Origin: Paenibacillus glycanilyticus NBRC 16618
Lineage (GTDB): Bacteria; Bacillota; Bacilli; Paenibacillales; Paenibacillaceae
Length of the DNA stretch: 55,648 nt
Assembly: GCF_004000805.1 (NCBI RefSeq)
Contig: NZ_BILY01000045.1
Location: forward strand, 1 to 55,648
Direction: 5' to 3'
The position numbers were made by a program, and so were the translations under genes. The notes under the pieces are model-generated. The model saw nothing but the letters and a program-made list of their open reading frames with translations, had not been told where the DNA came from and searched no databases. Within the stretch, counting starts at the first letter, position 1, and each line of letters begins with the position of its first letter. Shown here piece after piece: positions 25,763 to 33,304 of the stretch.

Positions 25763-27178
25763 GTGAGCAAATTGTGGGGCGGACGGTTTACGAAAAAGAC
25801 CGACCAATTGGTAGAGGAATATACAGCATCCATTATGTTCGATAAAGAGCTTGCCGAAGAGGATATCCAAGGCAGCCTGGCGCATGTCACGATGCTGGGC
25901 AAGCAAGGCATTTTGCCTGCGGACGACGTAGAGGCGATCAAGGACGGCCTGCACCGCGTGCTGCAGCGCATCAAACGCAATGATATCGAATTCTCCATTT
26001 CCGATGAAGACATTCATATGAATATCGAAAAAACGCTGATCGACGATGTTGGTCCGGTAGGCGGCAAGCTTCACACCGGCCGCAGCCGTAACGACCAAGT
26101 AGCAACGGACATGCACTTGTACCTGCGCAAACGCGTCGTTGAGTTCGTGGACATGCTGCATAAGCTGCAATCCGCGCTGATCGAGCAGGCAAAAGCAAAC
26201 ATCGATACCATCGTGCCGGGCTACACGCATTTGCAGCGCGCGCAGCCGATTCTGTTCGCTCATCATCTGATGGCTTACGTTTCGATGTTTGGCCGCGACC
26301 TGGAGCGTCTGCAGGACAGCTACAAGCGCATCAACATGCTGCCGCTGGGCGCCGGCGCTTTGGCGGGAACAACGTTCCCGATCGATCGCCATTTCGTCGC
26401 CAGCCAGCTGAAGTTCGACCGCGTATACGAGAACAGCCTGGATGCGGTAAGCGACCGCGACTTCATCCTTGAGTTCCTGTCCCACGCTTCTATCATTATG
26501 ATGCACCTGTCGCGTCTGAGCGAAGAGCTGATCCTGTGGTCAAGCACGGAATTCCGCTTCGTTGAGCTGGATGACGCATTCTGCACGGGCAGCAGCATTA
26601 TGCCGCAGAAGAAAAACCCGGACGTGCCGGAGCTTGTTCGCGGTAAAACGGGCCGCGTTTACGGCAACCTTGTTGGCCTCCTGACAGTGCTGAAATCGCT
26701 GCCGCTTGCTTACAACAAGGATATGCAGGAAGACAAGGAAGGCATGTTTGATACAGTGAAAACGATGCAAGGCGCGCTTCAACTGTTCGCTCCGATGATC
26801 GCTACCATGAAAGTGAACAAAGAGCAGATGCGCCAAGCCGTTAACCAGGACTTCTCGAACGCAACGGACATCGCCGACTTCCTCGTTGGCAAAGGCTTGC
26901 CGTTCCGTCAAGCGCATGAGGTTATCGGCAAGACGGTATTGTACTGCATCGAGCAGAACAAATACCTGCTTGACCTGACTCTGGAAGAGTTCAAGCAATT
27001 CTCGCAGCTGTTCGACGAGCGCATCTACAACGTGCTTCAGCCGGAGCAAGTCGTTAACGCACGTAACGTCTACGGCGGCACGGCAAAAGTACAGGTCGAG
27101 GCGGCAATCGCCCGCGCCGAGCAAGTGCTGGAGCAAACAGCGGCTTGGGTAACCGAATACGCCGAGAAAAGCCGTTAA
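25763..27178 (+). CDS. argH: Argininosuccinate lyase
   Basis: Last arginine step: splits argininosuccinate to arginine and fumarate. 471 aa. Fumarase-superfamily signature GSSIMPQKKNPD near residue 279, catalytic-serine loop included; also HTGRSRNDQVATDMH and PGYTHLQRAQPILFAHH. Start GTG 25763 is chosen since CGGGAGGGAG (25745-25753) gives normal spacing; GTG at 25754 would be too close. Last gene of the cluster, with a terminator behind it. Confidence 0.96.
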   Translation: MSKLWGGRFTKKTDQLVEEYTASIMFDKELAEEDIQGSLAHVTMLGKQGILPADDVEAIKDGLHRVLQRIKRNDIEFSISDEDIHMNIEKTLIDDVGPVGGKLHTGRSRNDQVATDMHLYLRKRVVEFVDMLHKLQSALIEQAKANIDTIVPGYTHLQRAQPILFAHHLMAYVSMFGRDLERLQDSYKRINMLPLGAGALAGTTFPIDRHFVASQLKFDRVYENSLDAVSDRDFILEFLSHASIIMMHLSRLSEELILWSSTEFRFVELDDAFCTGSSIMPQKKNPDVPELVRGKTGRVYGNLVGLLTVLKSLPLAYNKDMQEDKEGMFDTVKTMQGALQLFAPMIATMKVNKEQMRQAVNQDFSNATDIADFLVGKGLPFRQAHEVIGKTVLYCIEQNKYLLDLTLEEFKQFSQLFDERIYNVLQPEQVVNARNVYGGTAKVQVEAAIARAEQVLEQTAAWVTEYAEKSR

Positions 27179-27196
27179 TTCGCAATAAAGTTAGCA

Positions 27197-27241
27197 AAAA
27201 GCTCCTGGCCCCGCCATCCTGGCAGGGTAAGGGGCTTTTTT
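27197..27241 (+). terminator. Terminator of the arg cluster
   Basis: Outer stem AAAAGCTCC/GGGGCTTTT (one wobble) with an inner GCCA-TCC-TGGC hairpin and a T run. Confidence 0.82.
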
Positions 27242-27260
27242 AGTTCCCGCCAAGTGCCCG

Positions 27261-27466
27261 CACCCTCATGAGGTGGCTACATTGGATTTACTCCAGTAAA
27301 AATGACCGATAAGGAATAGAGGGACACGCTACGTTGGATTGGCTACAGTAAATTTCGTCTGAATGGACTCGAATCGTCCAATTCAACAGATTTTACTGTA
27401 TAGAATCCAACGTAGCTCAAATTTTAAGCTAAAATACCGTATTTCGCTGTACAAAATCCAACGTAG
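27261..27466. repeat. Composite palindromic repeat, left copy
   Basis: Contains four versions of one unit, core CTACGTTGGATT followed 3-4 nt later by TACAGTAAA. Two are forward (27276-27300 degenerate; 27328-27353) and two inverted (27391-27416; about 27436-27466). Units 2 and 3 form near-perfect hairpin arms, and units 1 and 4 can pair around them, so the whole element is a nested palindrome. It aligns along its length with 28262-28471, including GGGACAC before unit 2 and GTCTGAATG after it. Non-coding. I cannot match it to a named family. Confidence 0.88.
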
Positions 27467-27488
27467 TAACTTTTACTCATTACTCCTT

Positions 27489-28160
27489 CTACAACAAAGA
27501 CAATAGTGCTCTCTCGGTTAGTTCATAACGCCTGATTTGTGTTCCTTGCTTGATTGGCTTAAGCAACCCTTTGCTAGAGAGTGCCTGCAGCTTATTTCGA
27601 GCCGTCCGAAAATCAACCTGCAGATAGTCGGTAATATCTTTAGGACGAATTGGCCTGCTTAGCTGAAAGGCATATCGCAACATTTCTTTTTCGAGTAATA
27701 GAACCGGATCTGGAGAAGAAGCGCTATGTATGAGACGTGGATTAATAATACCTTGGAGCAGCATTCTGCATATCTCAGGCCGATTCTGAACATCATCAAA
27801 GGAAAAATGGATCATGGTCCAGCCCATTCCCTTTAAGAACGTATCCCGATTCAACGAATAACTGAACTTCTCCCGGTCCATATCTTTGACATGGCTTTGA
27901 AAACCGTCGCATTCAATGCCAAATTTGCCGTAAGGCGGCAGAAAGGCAAAGTCCAAGAATTGCGACTTGCGATTCCAATCGTACACCTCATATTCGGGAT
28001 GCAAGTGCTCAAAGCTGCCGAACAACGGCCACCATATGTTTTGCAGAACCAGCTTCTCCGCAAAGTTATGTCCACGCGCCAAGCGTCCCTTTCTTTCGCC
28101 ACCTCTCAATTCCAAATGCCTTGCGAGAAACTGTTGGTGCGCTTCTTCAAATTCAATCAT
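27489..28160 (-). CDS. Vsr/DUF559-like nuclease domain with C-terminal winged helix
   Basis: 223-aa protein without a recognised name. The N-terminal part looks like the DUF559/very-short-patch-repair branch of the PD-(D/E)XK nucleases: glutamate in HNFAEKLV (E35), FLDFAFL with D70, then GIECDG with E83 and D85, and a later NRDTFLKGMGWTMIHFSFDD like the end of that fold. Residues about 155-223 look like a winged helix-turn-helix (PIRPKDITDYLQVDFRTAR, then a wing ending RRYELT). Start ATG 28160 has a strong AAGGAGGG site. No methylase, toxin or helicase gene is adjacent. It sits alone between two copies of a composite palindromic repeat. DNA cleavage is inferred, not shown; it may be a regulator using the fold only to bind DNA. 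Confidence 0.72.
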   Translation of the reverse strand: MIEFEEAHQQFLARHLELRGGERKGRLARGHNFAEKLVLQNIWWPLFGSFEHLHPEYEVYDWNRKSQFLDFAFLPPYGKFGIECDGFQSHVKDMDREKFSYSLNRDTFLKGMGWTMIHFSFDDVQNRPEICRMLLQGIINPRLIHSASSPDPVLLLEKEMLRYAFQLSRPIRPKDITDYLQVDFRTARNKLQALSSKGLLKPIKQGTQIRRYELTERALLSLL

Positions 28161-28181
28161 CCTATTCCCTCCTTAAAACAT

Positions 28182-28216
28182 AAAAAAACGCCCTCAGCCA
28201 AAAGGCTAAGGACGTT
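28182..28216 (-). terminator. Minus-strand terminator upstream of the nuclease-like gene
   Basis: Read on the minus strand: AACGTCCTTAGCC, loop TTTT, GGCTGAGGGCGTT, then a run of T. It would stop transcripts coming from the vanW side, but it ends only about 10 nt before the ribosome site of the gene at 28160, leaving no room for a separate promoter between them. Confidence 0.8.
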
Positions 28217-28261
28217 CTTCGTCTGCCAATAGATTACCATATTTTTGCCAATGTGAACAGA

Positions 28262-28471
28262 CACCTCTCTATGAGAGCACTTACGTTGGATTCACTCCAA
28301 TAAAATTAGCAGAAAACGTTGGTGGGACACTGCTACGTTGGATTCTCTACAGTAAAAGTAGTCTGAATGAGCCTAATTCGCCCCAAAAAAGCACATTTTA
28401 CTGTATTCAGTCCAACGTAGCGTAAATCCCAAACGAAATCGCCTCTATATACTGTAGGAATTCCAACGTAG
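28262..28471. repeat. Composite palindromic repeat, right copy
   Basis: Same architecture as 27261-27466: forward units at 28280-28305 and 28332-28356, inverted units at 28394-28421 and 28446-28471, with near-identical spacing (191 against 192 nt from first to last unit; copies offset by about 1004 bp). Both copies are preceded by a similar CACC...ATGAG block. The 28472-28666 stretch beyond it up to the VanW gene shows no convincing gene, apart from a doubtful 54-codon frame. Confidence 0.88.
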
Positions 28472-28666
28472 CCCGTAAGGGGCCTATGTCATGGGCCAAG
28501 TCAAAGCCAAGACTAGCCTATGATAAAGAAAGTGCAGATGCAAACGCTAGGGAAGACTAACATCAGGACAAGAGTCAGTGCCAGTCTAGTGCCAAGAAAG
28601 ACAGTCAGGCAAAGGCCTGCTAAAGACCGAAAGTAAAGCACGGCCTTCTGGTCCTGCCCAACCTTA

Positions 28667-30097
28667 TCAAATCCCATCCTCAACCACGCCGCCGGAGCTT
28701 TGAGAGCCGGACGAACCGCCGGCGCCTGCGGCGACGTGAACAACGATTGGCTGTGCTCTGTACGTGTCATGCGAGATTTTCTCGCGGGAGACCTGTTTGC
28801 CGTCCTTGTACATCGTGCGGTAAGTATCCACGACATAGCCGATGGAGCCTTTCTGAACGGTCACGCTTTGACCGGCGCCAAGCGATTTATCCGTTACCTT
28901 TTGTACGACAGGCTGCACAGTCTTGACGATGCTCGAGTCAATGTCGTAGCGGATATCCTCCGGCATCGTGCCGAACAGCTTCACCGTCAGCTTGCGGTTC
29001 TCCACAACCGTACGGATGATCAATTGCTTGCCGGTCGAGTTGCGGAAGCGGAAGTCAATGGAACCGGACGCGAAGGTCGCATCCTGGCCTTTCGGCAAAT
29101 AAGCGACCGGAAGGGAGTGATTGCGCCGTTCAACGATATCAATCCCCGCCGTGCGGATAATCGCATTGTACAGCGTGCTGGATACTTGGCAGATCCCGCC
29201 TCCGATACCCGGTACAAGCTTGCCGTTAGAAATAACGGGCGCTTCCTTATAGCCGAATTCTTTTTCGGTCTTGGCTACAACATCTCCGTAGGAGAATACT
29301 TCGCCGGGTTCAAGCACCCAGTCGTTTAACGCCTTGGCTGTGGAGGTTACGTTATAGGCCCGGCCTTCGGCGCTTGTCGCAAAGTCCGTCGTGAACTCCA
29401 TGATTTTACGGTCGATGCCCTCATCCTTCAGCTTCTCAAGCGTGATCTCCGGATGAACCGTCTTTACGCCAAGCTGAACGGTCAACGCCTGCTCCGGCTG
29501 TCCGCCGAGCTGACTGTCGGGCACGGTGATCCATGAAGCGACCTTTTCCTCGAGTGGAGCAACGTCGATCCGGTAAGCGTCGGTATGGGCGGTATAGACG
29601 ACCTCATCGTTGTCCGTTATTTTACGCGTGGCATTTACGGGCTTATTGGAGTCAATCCAGTCGAATTCCGAGCGGACAAGCTTGTCGAAGACGGCCGGAT
29701 CATAGCTTTGCTTCAGCTCAAAGGAAGTAGGGAAATGATAGCGGAATTTCGAGCGGGTCCATACATTTCCGGCGCGAAGCTTTTTGAGCTCCTCCTTCAC
29801 CCCGACAAATTCGGCGTTATAGCCAATCTCTGCCGCCTTCCACGTTTGACTGCCTTCCGCTTTGGCTTCGGCATTTCCCTCGACGGTAACCGTACGGCTC
29901 TCCAGCTGCTGTTCGTATTGGTCCAGCTTTTTCAGAGCATCGTCAATGGACAGCCCCCCGATATCTACCCCTCCGGCCGTAACCTTCTCGGGTACGGTAT
30001 CCTGCCCGGAATAATAGGATAGGGCGCCGTAGCCGACGGATGCGACCAAGAGCAGCGCAAACACGATAATGACCCACAAGTGCAGCTTTTTCCACAT
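28667..30097 (-). CDS. VanW family protein with YoaR-type repeats
   Basis: 476-aa membrane-anchored extracellular protein. The N-terminus is a short basic start and one hydrophobic segment (LWVIIVFALLLVASVGYGAL), then two peptidoglycan-binding-4-like regions (about residues 40-250). Next is a VanW domain (SYGDVVAKTEKEFGYKEAPV, GGGICQVSSTLYNAIIRTAG, ERRNHSLPVAYLPKGQDATF), and it ends in a G/S-rich tail. VanW proteins occur in some vancomycin operons and widely elsewhere; their function is unknown and nothing here suggests resistance. ATG at 30097 is preferred over a 24-codon upstream extension because GGGTGG stands at normal distance. Divergent from ftsE. Confidence 0.87.
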   Translation of the reverse strand: MWKKLHLWVIIVFALLLVASVGYGALSYYSGQDTVPEKVTAGGVDIGGLSIDDALKKLDQYEQQLESRTVTVEGNAEAKAEGSQTWKAAEIGYNAEFVGVKEELKKLRAGNVWTRSKFRYHFPTSFELKQSYDPAVFDKLVRSEFDWIDSNKPVNATRKITDNDEVVYTAHTDAYRIDVAPLEEKVASWITVPDSQLGGQPEQALTVQLGVKTVHPEITLEKLKDEGIDRKIMEFTTDFATSAEGRAYNVTSTAKALNDWVLEPGEVFSYGDVVAKTEKEFGYKEAPVISNGKLVPGIGGGICQVSSTLYNAIIRTAGIDIVERRNHSLPVAYLPKGQDATFASGSIDFRFRNSTGKQLIIRTVVENRKLTVKLFGTMPEDIRYDIDSSIVKTVQPVVQKVTDKSLGAGQSVTVQKGSIGYVVDTYRTMYKDGKQVSREKISHDTYRAQPIVVHVAAGAGGSSGSQSSGGVVEDGI

Positions 30098-30358
30098 GAT
30101 AAGACCACCCTTTCCGTTCAAAAATGGCAATGTTTCATGTATATGCAGGAGTTGAAAGGTACTTGTCATTTACCCGTTATTGTTCAAATTCGCCAATAGA
30201 CGACAAGCCCTGTTTGTCGAAAAACAGGCATATTTCCAGGGAAATCAACAGTGAGAACGTTTATGAGAATTGTGAAAAATGAGGAAATAAGACCCAAAAT
30301 GAAGGATTTCGTATATCCCTGTCGAATAACTAAGACTGATAAAAAACAGGATGTGATA

Positions 30359-31048
30359 ATGTTGATAGAGATGCAAGACATATGGAAGACTTACACCGAC
30401 GGTACTCACGCCCTGCGCGGCGTATCCGTTCGAATAGATCGCAATGAATTCGTTTACCTCGTCGGACCGTCAGGCGCCGGCAAATCTACCTTCATGAAGC
30501 TGATCTACCGTGAAGAAGTGCCAACGAAAGGCCAAATCTCCGTCAACGGTTTCAATATCGGCAAGCTCAAACCCCGCAAAATCCCGTACGTTAGACGTAA
30601 TATCGGCGTTATATTCCAAGATTTCCGGCTGCTTCCGAAGCTGACGGTCTACGAAAACGTAGCCTTTGCCATGGAAGTTATCGAAGCGCCGCGCCGCCTC
30701 ATCAAGAAGCGGACGATGGAAGTGCTCGACCTTGTCGGACTAAAACATAAGCATGCCAGCCTTCCGGCCCAGCTGTCCGGCGGCGAACAGCAGCGCGTCG
30801 CTATCGCGCGCGCGATCGTTAATAACCCAACCGTGATCGTAGCGGATGAGCCGACGGGCAACCTTGATCCGGAGACCTCATGGGGCATTATGAACCTGCT
30901 CGAGGAGATCAATTTCCGCGGCGCGACAATCGTTATGGCTACGCACAACAAAGAAATCGTGAACACGATGCGCAAACGCGTGATCGCCATCGAGAACGGC
31001 AACATTGCCCGCGACGAAGCAAGAGGGGAGTACGGGTATGAGAATTAG
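30359..31048 (+). CDS. ftsE: Cell division ATP-binding protein FtsE
   Basis: ATPase half of the FtsEX complex, which transmits ATP hydrolysis across the membrane to switch on cell-wall hydrolases. 229 aa, exactly family-sized. Walker A GPSGAGKSTF, signature LSGGEQQRVAIARAI, Walker B VIVADEPTGNLDPE and the switch histidine in MATHNKE. ATG 30359 behind a modest AGGATG site is chosen; the frame runs further upstream but without a ribosome site. Overlaps ftsX by 11 nt. Confidence 0.95.
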   Translation: MLIEMQDIWKTYTDGTHALRGVSVRIDRNEFVYLVGPSGAGKSTFMKLIYREEVPTKGQISVNGFNIGKLKPRKIPYVRRNIGVIFQDFRLLPKLTVYENVAFAMEVIEAPRRLIKKRTMEVLDLVGLKHKHASLPAQLSGGEQQRVAIARAIVNNPTVIVADEPTGNLDPETSWGIMNLLEEINFRGATIVMATHNKEIVNTMRKRVIAIENGNIARDEARGEYGYEN

Positions 31049-31955
31049 CACGCTCCTCCGCCACTTTCGGGAAGGCTTCAAGAACATCATCCGCAACGGG
31101 TGGATGTCCTTCGCTTCGATCAGTTCAATCTTTTTCTCGCTGTTCCTGCTTGGCGTATTCGTCTTGTTGGCGCTGAACATCAACAGCATGGCCTCGAATA
31201 TCGAGAGCCAGGTGCAAATCCGCGTCTACCTGCAGACCGATATCGATCAGCAGAAGACTAACGAGCTGGAGAACAAAATCCGCAAGCTCTCCGATGTCAG
31301 CAAAGTCGAGTTCGTGTCCAAGGAAGAGGGACTTGAGCTGCTCCGCAAAAATCTCGGCAAAGACGGCGATGCTCTTTTGGACGGCTACGATAAAGACAGC
31401 AACCCGCTGCCGGATTCTTTTACCGTCGAGGTGTTTGACCCTCAGAACATAGCTGTCGCGGCAAGCGAGATTTCGGCGCTGAACAACGGCGATGAAGCGA
31501 AGCCGATTACAAGCGTTAAATACGGCCAAGGCACGGTTGAGAAGCTGTTCAAGATTACGAACGCAATCCGTAACATCGGTCTTGTCATTGTTATCGGTCT
31601 AGGCGTAACCGCGATGTTCCTGATCTCCACGACAATCAAAATGACGATTCTGGCAAGACGGCGAGAGATTGGCATCATGAAGCTGGTAGGGGCGACGAAT
31701 TCGTTCATCCGCTGGCCGTTCTTCGTGGAAGGCGCCTTGATCGGGCTTGTGGCTTCGGGCATTACAACCATCGTTGTGTTGCTGGCTTACACGAAGCTGG
31801 TGAGCATGAATGAGATGGAATTGGGACTGCTGATGATCAAGCTTATACCGGTAGAGGAATTGGGATGGAAAGTCACCGTTCTGCTGATGGGCCTCGGTAC
31901 CTTGATTGGGGTCTGGGGAAGTACGTTATCCGTTCGAAAATATTTGAAAGTGTAG
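31038..31955 (+). CDS. ftsX: Cell division membrane protein FtsX
   Basis: Membrane half of FtsEX. 305 aa with four transmembrane segments (one near residues 22-45, three in the C-terminal half) and a large extracellular loop after the first, the part that contacts the hydrolase or its adaptor. Family pattern RHFREGFKNIIRNGWMSFAS at the N-terminus. ATG 31038 behind AGGGGAG and overlapping ftsE fixes the start. The next gene, an M23 peptidase with a coiled coil, begins within about 13 nt and is a likely partner. Confidence 0.95.
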   Translation: MRISTLLRHFREGFKNIIRNGWMSFASISSIFFSLFLLGVFVLLALNINSMASNIESQVQIRVYLQTDIDQQKTNELENKIRKLSDVSKVEFVSKEEGLELLRKNLGKDGDALLDGYDKDSNPLPDSFTVEVFDPQNIAVAASEISALNNGDEAKPITSVKYGQGTVEKLFKITNAIRNIGLVIVIGLGVTAMFLISTTIKMTILARRREIGIMKLVGATNSFIRWPFFVEGALIGLVASGITTIVVLLAYTKLVSMNEMELGLLMIKLIPVEELGWKVTVLLMGLGTLIGVWGSTLSVRKYLKV

Positions 31956-31967
31956 GTGACCGCGCAG

Positions 31968-33140
31968 GTGAGTGTGAAAAAAGGGTTTATCGTCCTAACG
32001 ATGTTGACTGTATTTTTGTTGCAGCCTGTTGGCGGAAATGCCGCATCCTCCATAGATAAAATCAATAAGGATCTTGCCGCGGCAAAGAAACAGATTGAAG
32101 AAGCGCAGAAAATCGCTAAAAACGCAGATGCCAAGAAAGCGGATATTGCCGGGAAGAAGGAAGATGCCCAGCAGGCTATCCTTAAACTAAATGCGCAGTT
32201 GGATCAGGTTGCGGACAACCTCAACTACGTGCAGGACCAAGTGGATACGAAGGAAGCGGAGCTTCAGAACGCTGCCAAAGAGCTGGACACGGCCATTGAA
32301 CAGGTGAAGGAACGGGACGAGCTGCTTCAATCCCGCCTGAAGTTGATGTATGAGAACGGCGCGGTTTCTTACCTTGAGGTATTGTTCAGCGCCACCAGCT
32401 TCTCGGATTTTCTTGACCGGTTTGATTCGCTGCACTCCATTCTGAGCCAGGACCGCACGATTCTCGAGCAGCACAAGAAGGATCAAGCGATGGTGGAGGA
32501 AAAGAAAGCTAACGTCGAGACGGCTCTTGGAGAAGTGAAGACGATGTATACCAAGCTCCAGAAGTACAAGGGGGAGCTGGATGAAAAAGAGGGAGAAAAA
32601 GAAGTGCTGATCGCGAGCTACAACAAGGAAATGGAAGAGCTCGAGGATATCAGCGAGGAGCAGGAGCAGCAGCTGCTTGCCCTTGCTAAGAAAGTATCCG
32701 ATCTGAACAAGAAGAAAAACGCGATCAAAAAGCCGTATTCCGGCGGCAAGCTGGGAATGCCGCTACGCAGCAATTACCGGATCAGCTCGAATTTCGGTTA
32801 CCGGATCCATCCGATCACCCATGTGAAGAAGCTTCATACCGGCATTGACTTCGCGGTGCCGCAAGGGACCGATGTTTACGCGGCTGAAGCGGGTGTAGTA
32901 ATTGTTGCCCAAACTTGGAGCGGTTACGGGAATGCGATTATTATCGACCACGGCAACGGACTATGGACGCTCTATGGTCATCTCCGCAATGGCGGTATCA
33001 TGGTAGAGAAAGGCCAAAGCGTGAAGAAAGGCGAAAAAATCGGGGAGTCAGGAAACACCGGCAATTCCACGGGACCGCATCTTCACTTCGAAGTCCGGAA
33101 AAACGAGGATCCTGTTAATCCGGCGGGCTATTTGAAATAA
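31968..33140 (+). CDS. Secreted coiled-coil M23 (LytM) peptidase, PcsB/EnvC-like
   Basis: About 390 aa. Signal peptide (KKGFIVLTMLTVFLLQPVGG ending near NAASS), a long coiled coil (about residues 25-255, heptad-rich A/K/E/Q), then a LytM zinc endopeptidase domain with metal ligands in HTGIDF (near 290) and HLHFE (near 371), plus GLWTLYGHL. The architecture is that of EnvC and PcsB-type proteins that FtsEX controls; location directly after ftsEX supports this. GTG 31968 is preferred (AGGTGA at 31952, 10 nt); GTG 31956 and 31974 are alternatives. All LytM ligands are present, so it should be an active hydrolase rather than only an activator. Confidence 0.9.
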   Translation: MSVKKGFIVLTMLTVFLLQPVGGNAASSIDKINKDLAAAKKQIEEAQKIAKNADAKKADIAGKKEDAQQAILKLNAQLDQVADNLNYVQDQVDTKEAELQNAAKELDTAIEQVKERDELLQSRLKLMYENGAVSYLEVLFSATSFSDFLDRFDSLHSILSQDRTILEQHKKDQAMVEEKKANVETALGEVKTMYTKLQKYKGELDEKEGEKEVLIASYNKEMEELEDISEEQEQQLLALAKKVSDLNKKKNAIKKPYSGGKLGMPLRSNYRISSNFGYRIHPITHVKKLHTGIDFAVPQGTDVYAAEAGVVIVAQTWSGYGNAIIIDHGNGLWTLYGHLRNGGIMVEKGQSVKKGEKIGESGNTGNSTGPHLHFEVRKNEDPVNPAGYLK

Positions 33141-33304
33141 CTTTTGCTTGGAAGGCATACCGGGAATACGGAATTGTTCCGTTTATTCACGAGTATGCCT
33201 TCTCCTGCATTAGGAAGAGTTGTAAATAAATACGGACAACTTATCATATACTAATGAGGTTCACTTCAAAACAGGTTAGCGTTAAAGATAGGATGGTGTC
33301 GAAC

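Noticed and set aside
27261..28471. CRISPR array
   Set aside because: Units are few, inverted as well as direct, and unevenly spaced, with no unique-spacer pattern and no cas genes.
27261..28471. Insertion sequence or integron
   Set aside because: No DDE, serine or tyrosine recombinase motifs in the enclosed gene; ends are not simple terminal inverted repeats with target duplications that I can identify.
28667..30097. Vancomycin resistance determinant
   Set aside because: VanW alone is widespread and unlinked here to vanHAX-type genes.
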